Source: an uncultured Clostridia bacterium
Lineage (GTDB): Bacteria; Bacillota; Clostridia; Oscillospirales; Acutalibacteraceae
Assembly (NCBI GenBank): GCA_930990065.1
Contig: CAKNOA010000017.1
Coordinates: forward strand, 1 to 45,007
DNA: 45,007 nucleotides
Direction: 5' to 3'
The position numbers were made by a program, and so were the translations under genes. Positions 39,082 through 45,007 of the stretch are shown here, in pieces; positions within the stretch are counted from its first letter, which is position 1, and each line of letters begins with the position of its first letter. A model generated the notes under the pieces. That model ran no database searches and was not told where the DNA came from. It was given only the letters and a program-made list of their open reading frames with translations.

Positions 39082-39915
39082 ATGCCGATTATTACCTATA
39101 AACCCACTTCGGCAGCGAGAAGAAACATGTCCGTTACGGATTATTCCTCGCTCTCCAAGAAGGGTCCTGAAAAGAGCCTGCTGGCTCCTATGAAGCACAG
39201 ATCCGGCCGTAACAGCTATGGCCGCATCACCGTTCGCCATCGTGGCGGCGGCAACCGCACCAAATATCGTATTATCGACTTCAAGCGCCAGAAGCACGAC
39301 ATGGCTGCTACGGTGCTGAGCATCGAATATGATCCCAACCGTTCCGCTTTCATCGCCCTGGTGCAGTATGAAGACGGCGAAAAGAGATATATCATTGCTC
39401 CCCATGGCCTGAAGGCCGGCGACGTGGTATACTCCGGCGCCAACGCGGACATCAAACCCGGCAACGCTCTGCCGCTGAAGAACATCCCCGTCGGTACCTT
39501 CATCCACAACGTGGAACTGTACGCCGGGAAAGGCGCTCAGCTGGCTCGTTCCGCTGGGATCATGGCACAGTTGATGGCTAAGGAAAATGGTATGGCGCTG
39601 CTGCGTCTGCCCTCCGGCGAACTGCGCAATGTTTCTGAAAACTGCATGGCTACCATTGGCCAGGTAAGCAACATCGACCATGAAAACGTGAAGATCGGTA
39701 AAGCCGGCCGGAAACGTCATATGGGCTGGCGCCCGACGGTGCGTGGTTCTGTTATGAACCCCAACGACCACCCGCACGGCGGCGGCGAAGGCAAATCGCC
39801 GATTGGCCATCCCGGCCCGGTTACCCCTTGGGGCAAGCCTGCGCTGGGTTATAAGACCCGCAAGACTCACAACCAGAGCGATAAGTTCATTGTGAGAAGA
39901 AGAAACGGCAAATAA
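39082..39915 (+). CDS. rplB: 50S ribosomal protein L2 (277 aa)
   Basis: Core 23S rRNA-binding protein needed for subunit association and peptidyl transfer. [39 protein letters not shown] and the C-terminal [20 protein letters not shown] segment with the conserved histidine are intact. GAGGAGTG precedes the ATG. Length is standard. Confidence 0.98.
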   Translation: MPIITYKPTSAARRNMSVTDYSSLSKKGPEKSLLAPMKHRSGRNSYGRITVRHRGGGNRTKYRIIDFKRQKHDMAATVLSIEYDPNRSAFIALVQYEDGEKRYIIAPHGLKAGDVVYSGANADIKPGNALPLKNIPVGTFIHNVELYAGKGAQLARSAGIMAQLMAKENGMALLRLPSGELRNVSENCMATIGQVSNIDHENVKIGKAGRKRHMGWRPTVRGSVMNPNDHPHGGGEGKSPIGHPGPVTPWGKPALGYKTRKTHNQSDKFIVRRRNGK

Positions 39916-39941
39916 GCTGTACGAAAGGAGCTATGTAAGGA

Positions 39942-40217
39942 ATGAGCAGAAGCGTTAAAAAGGGTCCTTATGTACAGCCTGTGCTGCTGAAAAGGATTCA
40001 GGAAATGAATGCTGCCGGGGAAAAGAAGATTGTGAAGACCTGGAGCCGGGCTTCGATTATTTTCCCTGATTTTGTAGGACACACGATTGCGGTTCATGAC
40101 GGCCGCAAGCACGTTCCGGTCTATGTAACGGAAGATATGGTTGGCCACAAGCTGGGCGAATTCGCCCCCACCCGCACCTTCCGTGGTCATGCCGGCGGCA
40201 AGACCACCGGTAAATAA
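39942..40217 (+). CDS. rpsS: 30S ribosomal protein S19 (91 aa)
   Basis: 30S head protein contacting S13 and the A-site region. [40 protein letters not shown] and [20 protein letters not shown] are diagnostic. GAAAGGAG precedes the ATG, and the gene lies 26 nt behind rplB. Confidence 0.97.
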   Translation: MSRSVKKGPYVQPVLLKRIQEMNAAGEKKIVKTWSRASIIFPDFVGHTIAVHDGRKHVPVYVTEDMVGHKLGEFAPTRTFRGHAGGKTTGK

Positions 40218-40239
40218 GCCGAAAGGAGTGTAAATCAAT

Positions 40240-40575
40240 ATGGAAGCAAGGGCAACCCTGAAATACGCCCGCATTTCGCCGCGTAAAATGCAGATCGTGT
40301 TGGATCTGATCCGCAATAAGCCGGCTGACATGGCACTGGCCATTCTGAAGCACACCCCGAAGGCTGCGTGCGAAGATCTGGAAAAGCTGCTGAAGTCCGC
40401 TATGGCGAACGCTGAAAATAACCACAACATGGATACGACGAAGCTGTATGTAGCTTCCTGCTACGCAGCGCCGGGCCCCATCCTCAAGCGTATCCGTCCC
40501 AGAGCACAGGGCCGTGCGTTCCGCATTCTGAAGAGAACGTCGCATGTCACCATCGTGCTTAAAGAGCAAGATTAA
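40240..40575 (+). CDS. rplV: 50S ribosomal protein L22 (111 aa)
   Basis: Its hairpin lines the peptide exit tunnel. RISPRKMQIVLDLIRNKPAD at the N-terminus and the tunnel loop KRIRPRAQGRAFRILKRTSHVT are conserved, with no insertion of the kind seen in macrolide-resistant variants. GAAAGGAG lies before the ATG. Confidence 0.97.
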   Translation: MEARATLKYARISPRKMQIVLDLIRNKPADMALAILKHTPKAACEDLEKLLKSAMANAENNHNMDTTKLYVASCYAAPGPILKRIRPRAQGRAFRILKRTSHVTIVLKEQD

Positions 40576-40593
40576 GCGAAGAGGAGGTACACT

Positions 40594-41259
40594 ATGGGCC
40601 AGAAAGTAAATCCCCACGGACTCCGTGTGGGCGTTATCAAAAATTGGGATTCCCGCTGGTTCGCCAAGAAAAACGTGTTTGGCGACACCCTGGTGGAAGA
40701 CTATAACCTGCGTAAAGATCTGAAGAAGCAGCTGGCCGCTGCCGGTGTTCCGAAGATCGAAATCGAACGTGACGCTAGCCGCGTTCGCATTCACATTCAC
40801 TGCGCGAAGCCGGGCATCGTGATCGGCAAGGGCGGCAGCGAAATCGAAAAACTCCGCGTACAGCTGGAAAAGCGCCTGGGCAAACCGGTGAACATCAACA
40901 TTGTGGAAGTTCGTCAGCCCGATCTGAACGCTCAGCTGGTGGCGGAAAACATTGCACAGCAGCTGGAAAAGCGTGTTTCCTTCCGCCGTGCTATGAAACT
41001 CTGCATCGGCCGCAGCATGAAGCTGGGCGCCAAGGGTATCAAAACTCAGGTGTCCGGTCGTCTGGGCGGTGCGGAAATCGCCAGAACCGAGCAGTATCAT
41101 GACGGCACTATCCCGCTGCAGACGCTGCGCGCTGACATTGATTACGGTTTTGCCGAAGCTGCCACCACGTATGGCCGCATCGGTGTGAAAGTTTGGCTGT
41201 ACAGAGGCGAAGTGCTGCATGACAGCCGTAAGCCCCGCAAGGAAGGAGGCAATAAATAA
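40594..41259 (+). CDS. rpsC: 30S ribosomal protein S3 (221 aa)
   Basis: 30S protein at the mRNA entry site with helicase activity. [15 protein letters not shown], the KH motif [17 protein letters not shown] and the C-terminal domain [20 protein letters not shown] are present. GAGGAGG precedes the ATG. The last base of its stop is the A of the rplP start. Confidence 0.98.
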   Translation: MGQKVNPHGLRVGVIKNWDSRWFAKKNVFGDTLVEDYNLRKDLKKQLAAAGVPKIEIERDASRVRIHIHCAKPGIVIGKGGSEIEKLRVQLEKRLGKPVNINIVEVRQPDLNAQLVAENIAQQLEKRVSFRRAMKLCIGRSMKLGAKGIKTQVSGRLGGAEIARTEQYHDGTIPLQTLRADIDYGFAEAATTYGRIGVKVWLYRGEVLHDSRKPRKEGGNK

Positions 41260-41681
41260 TGTTGCTGCCTAAGAGAGTGAAATACCGCCGGGTGCACCGC
41301 GGTCGTCTGACCGGTAAAGCGCTGCGCGGCAATACTGTCACTTACGGTGATTTCGGCCTGCAGGCCCTCGATCCCGCCTGGATCACTTCCAACCAGATCG
41401 AAGCGGCCCGTGTTGCCATGACCCGTTACTGCAAACGTTTTGGTAAGGTTTGGATCAAAATCTTCCCCGACAAGCCCATCACCGAAAAGCCCGCTGAAAC
41501 CCGCATGGGTTCCGGTAAAGGTTCTCCCGAATACTGGGTGGCCGTGGTGAAACCCGGTCGTGTGATGTTCGAAATCGGCGGTGTAGCGGAAGAAACCGCT
41601 CGCGAGGCTCTGCGCCTGGCTGCCAACAAGCTGCCGATCAGATGCAAATTCGTGAAGAAAGAAACGGGGTGTGAGCAGTAA
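41259..41681 (+). CDS. rplP: 50S ribosomal protein L16 (140 aa)
   Basis: Positions tRNA in the A and P sites. [21 protein letters not shown] and [20 protein letters not shown] are the family hallmarks. It is translationally coupled at both ends (TAATG overlaps with rpsC and rpmC). Confidence 0.98.
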   Translation: MLLPKRVKYRRVHRGRLTGKALRGNTVTYGDFGLQALDPAWITSNQIEAARVAMTRYCKRFGKVWIKIFPDKPITEKPAETRMGSGKGSPEYWVAVVKPGRVMFEIGGVAEETAREALRLAANKLPIRCKFVKKETGCEQ

Positions 41682-41881
41682 TGAAAGCCGCTGAAATCAG
41701 ACAAATGACGACGGAAGAGCTTTCCGCAAAGCTGAAAGACCTGACGGCCGAGCTCTTCAACCTGCGTTTCCAGCTTGCCATCAACCAGCTTGATAACCCG
41801 ATGCGCATTACCGCCGTGAAGAAGGACATCGCCCGTGTGAAGACGGTTCTCCGCGAGAACGAATCCGGCGTGAACGCATAA
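41681..41881 (+). CDS. rpmC: 50S ribosomal protein L29 (66 aa)
   Basis: Small helical tunnel-exit protein. [21 protein letters not shown] and the [19 protein letters not shown] segment with [14 protein letters not shown] match the two-helix L29 fold. Overlaps the rplP stop by one base. Confidence 0.97.
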   Translation: MKAAEIRQMTTEELSAKLKDLTAELFNLRFQLAINQLDNPMRITAVKKDIARVKTVLRENESGVNA

Positions 41882-41899
41882 GAAAGGGAGGTTTAGGCT

Positions 41900-42157
41900 G
41901 TGAGCGACAGAAACATGAGAAAAACCAACGTTGGCCGCGTAGTCAGCGACAAAATGGACAAAACCATTGTAGTGGCCATCGAGGACAGCGTGAAGCATCC
42001 GCTTTATAAAAAAGTTATCAAGCGCACCGTGAAACTGAAGGCGCACGATGAAAACAACGAGTGCCGCGTAGGCGATCGCGTTCGCGTGATGGAGACCCGC
42101 CCTCTTTCGAAAGATAAGAGATGGAGAGTCGTTGAAATCGTAGAAAAGGCCAAATAA
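41900..42157 (+). CDS. rpsQ: 30S ribosomal protein S17 (85 aa)
   Basis: Primary 16S rRNA-binding OB-fold protein. [21 protein letters not shown], the [16 protein letters not shown] loop and [20 protein letters not shown] are conserved. The start is GTG at 41900 with GGGAGG upstream. Last gene of the S10 half; a hairpin follows before rplN. Confidence 0.97.
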   Translation: MSDRNMRKTNVGRVVSDKMDKTIVVAIEDSVKHPLYKKVIKRTVKLKAHDENNECRVGDRVRVMETRPLSKDKRWRVVEIVEKAK

Positions 42158-42174
42158 GTTACGGCCGCTTGGCA

Positions 42175-42194
42175 AAAGTCAGTCCCCTGACTTT
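42175..42194 (+). promoter_or_regulatory. hairpin at the S10/spc junction
   Basis: AAAGTCAG-TCCC-CTGACTTT is a perfect 8-bp stem with a 4-nt loop in the 59-nt gap between rpsQ and rplN, where E. coli has separate operons. Only TTTAAC follows, so it is a weak terminator at most and may be a processing site. Confidence 0.5.
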
Positions 42195-42216
42195 AACATA
42201 GAAGGAGGAACGCACT

Positions 42217-42585
42217 GTGATTCAACAGCAGACTTACCTCAAAGTGGCCGACAACACCGGCGCGAAGGAGCTTATGTGCATCCGCGTGCTGGGCGGTACT
42301 GGCCGGAGGTATGCAAATATTGGCGACGTTGTGGTTGCTTCGGTTAAAAAAGCAGCACCCGGCGGCGTGGTAAAGAAAGGCGACGTGGTGAAGGCGGTTG
42401 TGGTCCGCTCGGCTACCGGTGTGCGCCGTGATGACGGAACGTATATCCGTTTTGACGAAAACGCAGCAGTGATCATTCGTGACGACAAGAGCCCCAGAGG
42501 CACTCGTATCTTTGGGCCGGTCGCCAGAGAACTGCGTGAAAGAGATTATATGAAGATCCTGAGCCTGGCTCCGGAAGTGCTGTAA
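42217..42585 (+). CDS. rplN: 50S ribosomal protein L14 (122 aa)
   Basis: Subunit-bridge protein. [22 protein letters not shown] and the [15 protein letters not shown]-like segment (here [17 protein letters not shown]) are diagnostic, with standard length. GTG start with GAAGGAGG upstream. First gene of the spc half. Confidence 0.98.
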   Translation: MIQQQTYLKVADNTGAKELMCIRVLGGTGRRYANIGDVVVASVKKAAPGGVVKKGDVVKAVVVRSATGVRRDDGTYIRFDENAAVIIRDDKSPRGTRIFGPVARELRERDYMKILSLAPEVL

Positions 42586-42601
42586 GGAGGTGCCCGTATT
42601 T

Positions 42602-42919
42602 ATGAATAACGTTCATGTGAAGACTGGTGACACCGTCCAGATCCTCAGCGGCAAGGACAGAGGCAAGCAGGGGAAAGTTATGGCCGTGAGCCCCAAAGAG
42701 GGTAAGGTCATTGTGGAAAAATGCAACATGGTTACGAAGCACGTCAAACCCCGCCGTATGGGCGAGACCGGCGGCATCGTGAAGGCGGAAGGCGCCATGT
42801 ATTCCTGCAAAGTGCAGATCGTTTGCCCGCACTGCGGCAAGCCCACCCGTGTCGCCCACAAAATCCTTGAGGACGGCAGCAAGGAACGCATTTGCAAGAA
42901 ATGCGGCGAGTCGCTGTAA
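42602..42919 (+). CDS. rplX: 50S ribosomal protein L24 with zinc ribbon (105 aa)
   Basis: Assembly initiator for the 50S subunit. The KOW motif KTGDTVQILSGKDRGKQGKV is near the N-terminus. Four cysteines in CPHCGKPTRV (C75, C78) and ICKKCGESL (C98, C101) form a C-terminal zinc ribbon, as in many Clostridia. A GTG four codons earlier lies inside the AAGGAGG ribosome site, so the ATG at 42602 (about 11 nt) is taken. Confidence 0.96.
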   Translation: MNNVHVKTGDTVQILSGKDRGKQGKVMAVSPKEGKVIVEKCNMVTKHVKPRRMGETGGIVKAEGAMYSCKVQIVCPHCGKPTRVAHKILEDGSKERICKKCGESL

Positions 42920-42935
42920 GGGAGGATAGAGACAA

Positions 42936-43475
42936 ATGGCAAGACTGAAAGAGTTTTACAAGCAGGAGGCTGCTCCCGCGCTCATGAAGAAATTCAACTA
43001 CAAGAGCGTTATGCAGATCCCGAAGCTTGACAAGATCGTAGTCAACGTGGGCGCCGGCGAAGCGAAAGACAACGCTAAGGTGATCGACACCATCAGCGCG
43101 GATCTCGCCGCCATCACCGGCCAGAAGCCCATGGTTTGCAAAGCGAAAAAATCCGTGGCCAACTTCAAACTGCGTGCCGGTATGAACATTGGCCTGAAGG
43201 TAACGCTGCGCGGCGACCGGATGTATGAATTCATCGACCGTCTGTTCAACGTGGCGCTGCCCCGCGTACGTGACTTCCGCGGGATCAACCCCAACTCGTT
43301 CGACGGCCGTGGGAACTACAACCTGGGCGTGCGCGAACAGCTGATTTTCCCCGAAATCGATTTCGATAAAGTGGATAAAGTGCGCGGCATGGATATCTGC
43401 TTTGTCACCACCGCCACTACCGACGAAGAAGCCCGCGAGCTGCTGACTCTGATGGGCGCACCGTTTGCGAAATAA
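42936..43475 (+). CDS. rplE: 50S ribosomal protein L5 (179 aa)
   Basis: Binds 5S rRNA and contacts P-site t[24 protein letters not shown], the [21 protein letters not shown] segment and [20 protein letters not shown] are family signatures. GGGAGG precedes the ATG, 16 nt after rplX. Confidence 0.98.
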   Translation: MARLKEFYKQEAAPALMKKFNYKSVMQIPKLDKIVVNVGAGEAKDNAKVIDTISADLAAITGQKPMVCKAKKSVANFKLRAGMNIGLKVTLRGDRMYEFIDRLFNVALPRVRDFRGINPNSFDGRGNYNLGVREQLIFPEIDFDKVDKVRGMDICFVTTATTDEEARELLTLMGAPFAK

Positions 43476-43487
43476 GGAGGGATTATT

Positions 43488-43673
43488 GTGGCTAAAACTG
43501 CTATGAAGCTTAAACAGCAGAGAGAACCCAAGTTCTCTTCGCGTCGTTATAACAGATGCAAAATCTGCGGCCGGCCGCATGCCTATCTTCGCAAGTTCGG
43601 TATTTGCCGTATTTGCTTCCGTGAACTGGCCTACAAAGGCGAGATTCCGGGCGTGAAAAAGGCAAGCTGGTAA
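43488..43673 (+). CDS. rpsZ: 30S ribosomal protein S14 type Z (61 aa)
   Basis: Short zinc-binding form of S14. C24-x2-C27 ([11 protein letters not shown]) and C40-x2-C43 ([19 protein letters not shown]) coordinate zinc, and the 61-residue length is diagnostic of the C+ type. GTG start with AAGGAGG upstream. A zinc-independent paralogue, if any, is not in this window. Confidence 0.97.
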   Translation: MAKTAMKLKQQREPKFSSRRYNRCKICGRPHAYLRKFGICRICFRELAYKGEIPGVKKASW

Positions 43674-43694
43674 CGAAGGACAGGAGGTAACAGC

Positions 43695-44093
43695 ATGCAG
43701 ATTACAGATACCATCGCGGACCTGCTCACCCGTATTCGCAACGCGAGCAGCGCGAAACATGATACCGTGGAAGTGCCCGCTTCCAACGCCAAAAAGGCGA
43801 TCTGCCAGATCCTGGTGGACGAAGGCTACGTAAAGAGCTTTTCCGTGACTGAAGACGGCAAACAGGGCATGATCAAAATTGTGCTGAAATATGCGGAAGG
43901 CAAAACGCCGGTCATCAAAGGCCTGCGCCGCGTCAGCAAACCCGGCCTGCGCATTTATTCCGGCGCCGCCGAAATGCCCAAGGTTATGAACGGCCTGGGC
44001 GTAGCCATTGTTTCCACTTCGAAGGGCATCATGACCGACCGTCAGGCCCGCAAAGAAAACATTGGCGGCGAAGTGCTGGCATTTGTTTGGTAA
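43695..44093 (+). CDS. rpsH: 30S ribosomal protein S8 (132 aa)
   Basis: Binds the central domain of 16S rRNA; in E. coli it also represses the spc operon. [21 protein letters not shown], the [10 protein letters not shown] segment and the C-terminal [18 protein letters not shown] with GGEVLAFVW are intact. CAGGAGG lies before the ATG. Confidence 0.98.
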   Translation: MQITDTIADLLTRIRNASSAKHDTVEVPASNAKKAICQILVDEGYVKSFSVTEDGKQGMIKIVLKYAEGKTPVIKGLRRVSKPGLRIYSGAAEMPKVMNGLGVAIVSTSKGIMTDRQARKENIGGEVLAFVW

Positions 44094-44111
44094 GATAAGG
44101 GAGGTGTACAC

Positions 44112-44660
44112 ATGTCTCGAATTGGAAGAAAACCCATAAATATTCCCGCCGGCGTCGAAGTCAAAGTCGACGACAGCGTTGTCACGGTGAAGGGCCCCAA
44201 AGGCACCCTGACCCAGAAAGTCCACCCCAACATGACGGTGACGGTGGAGGGCAACGAGATTCTCGTGACCCGCCCCAATGACGAAAAGGAAAACCGTTCG
44301 CTGCATGGCCTGACCCGTACGCTGATCCACAACATGGTAATCGGCGTGACGGAAGGGTACAAGAAGACGCTGGAAGTCAACGGCGTTGGCTACCGTGCTC
44401 AGAAGCAGGGCAGCAACCTGGTGATGAACCTCGGGTTCTCCCATCAGGTGATCGTCAGCGAAGTGCCCGGCATTACGATCGAAGTACCCAATGCAAACAC
44501 CGTCGTGATCTCTGGTCCCGACAAGCAGCAGGTAGGTCAGTTTGCCGCTGAAGTGCGCGAAAAGCGCCCGCCGGAGCCTTATAAGGGCAAGGGCATTAAG
44601 TATGATTATGAAGTGGTCCGCCGCAAGGAAGGCAAAGCCGGTAAGGGCTCGAAGAAGTAA
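44112..44660 (+). CDS. rplF: 50S ribosomal protein L6 (182 aa)
   Basis: Two-repeat protein near the sarcin-ricin loop. MSRIGRKPINIPAGVEV, the GVTEGYKKTLEVNGVGYRAQ segment and the C-terminal RPPEPYKGKGIKYDYEVVRRKEG-type signature are present. GGGAGGTG precedes the ATG, 18 nt after rpsH. Confidence 0.98.
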   Translation: MSRIGRKPINIPAGVEVKVDDSVVTVKGPKGTLTQKVHPNMTVTVEGNEILVTRPNDEKENRSLHGLTRTLIHNMVIGVTEGYKKTLEVNGVGYRAQKQGSNLVMNLGFSHQVIVSEVPGITIEVPNANTVVISGPDKQQVGQFAAEVREKRPPEPYKGKGIKYDYEVVRRKEGKAGKGSKK

Positions 44661-44674
44661 GGAGTGAATGACAA

Positions 44675-45007
44675 ATGGTGAACAAGGCTTCCAGCAATAA
44701 AGCCAGACTGCACCGCCACAAGAGAGTGCGCGGTAAAATTTCGGGCACCGCTGCCCGTCCCCGCCTGAATGTGTTCCGCTCCAACAAGAACATCTACGCC
44801 CAGATTATCGACGATGTTGCAGGAGTGACGCTGTGCGCTGCCTCCACTTTGGATGCAGAATTCGAAGGAAACGGCGGTAACAAAGAAGCTGCGCATAAGG
44901 TCGGCGAACTGCTGGCCAAACGCGCTGCCGATAAAGGAATCTCCGAGGTTGTGTTCGACCGCGGCGGTTATATCTTCCACGGCCGCGTCAAAGAGCTGGC
45001 CGAAGGC
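44675..45007 (+). CDS. rplR: 50S ribosomal protein L18 (partial, 3' end outside the window)
   Basis: 5S rRNA-binding protein. [38 protein letters not shown] and the [18 protein letters not shown] end are typical. AAGGAGTG (44659-44666) lies 8 nt before the ATG at 44675. The window ends 111 codons into the gene, leaving only about ten residues of a normal L18 uncovered; no stop is seen inside the window. Confidence 0.96.
   Translation, partial: MVNKASSNKARLHRHKRVRGKISGTAARPRLNVFRSNKNIYAQIIDDVAGVTLCAASTLDAEFEGNGGNKEAAHKVGELLAKRAADKGISEVVFDRGGYIFHGRVKELAEG

Noticed and set aside
42744-44444. 566-codon open frame on the minus strand opposite rplX-rplF
   Set aside because: Crosses several well-established ribosomal protein genes; it is a shadow frame.
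1-45007. Mobile elements, CRISPR arrays, prophage or toxin-antitoxin/defence islands
   Set aside because: No transposase, integrase, regularly spaced repeats or recognised defence genes were seen; gene content is housekeeping and metabolic throughout.

Overview
The window looks like a chromosomal stretch of a strictly anaerobic, moderately GC-rich member of the Clostridia, most likely an Oscillospirales/Ruminococcaceae-type gut bacterium. The basis is the Gram-positive S10-spc gene order with zinc-type S14, strong AGGAGG ribosome binding sites, a GAAC-N4-GTTC LexA-type box, an ECF thiamine S-component behind a TPP riboswitch, a two-gene ATP-driven activase/dehydratase system and many ferredoxin-like cysteine motifs. 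No phage, IS element, CRISPR array, tRNA or rRNA is visible.

Layout. 1-3.5 kb (minus): a glycerol-3-phosphate-dehydrogenase-like trio (GlpA-type flavoprotein with BFD Fe-S domain, second flavoprotein, DUF1667 protein), preceded by a small unknown gene behind a LexA-type box. 3.7-9.6 kb (plus): an acidic coiled-coil protein, mnmA, a CpXC-domain protein, asnB and pepT. 9.6-15 kb: L-asparaginase (minus), nitroreductase and deoD (plus), a possible small RNA gene, exodeoxyribonuclease III (minus), a cyclophilin and an M42 aminopeptidase (plus). 15-20.2 kb (minus): thiT with its TPP riboswitch, then the 430-aa and 967-aa proteins of an HgdC/HgdB-like ATP-dependent redox system. 20.5-27.1 kb: an ApbE-like protein diverging from a PfkB sugar kinase, a membrane-anchored GNAT-like protein, a cytidylate-kinase-like protein, a patatin-like lipase, an Xaa-Pro peptidase and a YgjP-type metallopeptidase. 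27.2-31.9 kb: a GH31 alpha-xylosidase diverging from an AraC regulator, then an aldo/keto reductase with ferredoxin-type cysteines whose mRNA leader can fold into a three-way junction. 32-36.5 kb: response regulator, histidine kinase, HtrA protease and lipoprotein in one overlapping operon, reminiscent of CssRS-HtrA secretion-stress loci. 37 kb to the end: the S10-spc ribosomal protein operon, rpsJ to rplR (cut by the window edge).

The most interesting items lie between or alongside genes: a candidate orphan sRNA (about 12273-12387) with a free anti-Shine-Dalgarno stretch; the structured aldo/keto reductase leader (30612-30674) under a promoter whose spacer holds a perfect palindrome; a thiT riboswitch with mutually exclusive anti-SD pairings and a -35 box buried in the preceding terminator; an rpsJ leader with an internal terminator; and a basic kinase tail facing an acidic HtrA tail. 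Coordinates and pairings were read by eye; none was checked by folding or database search.
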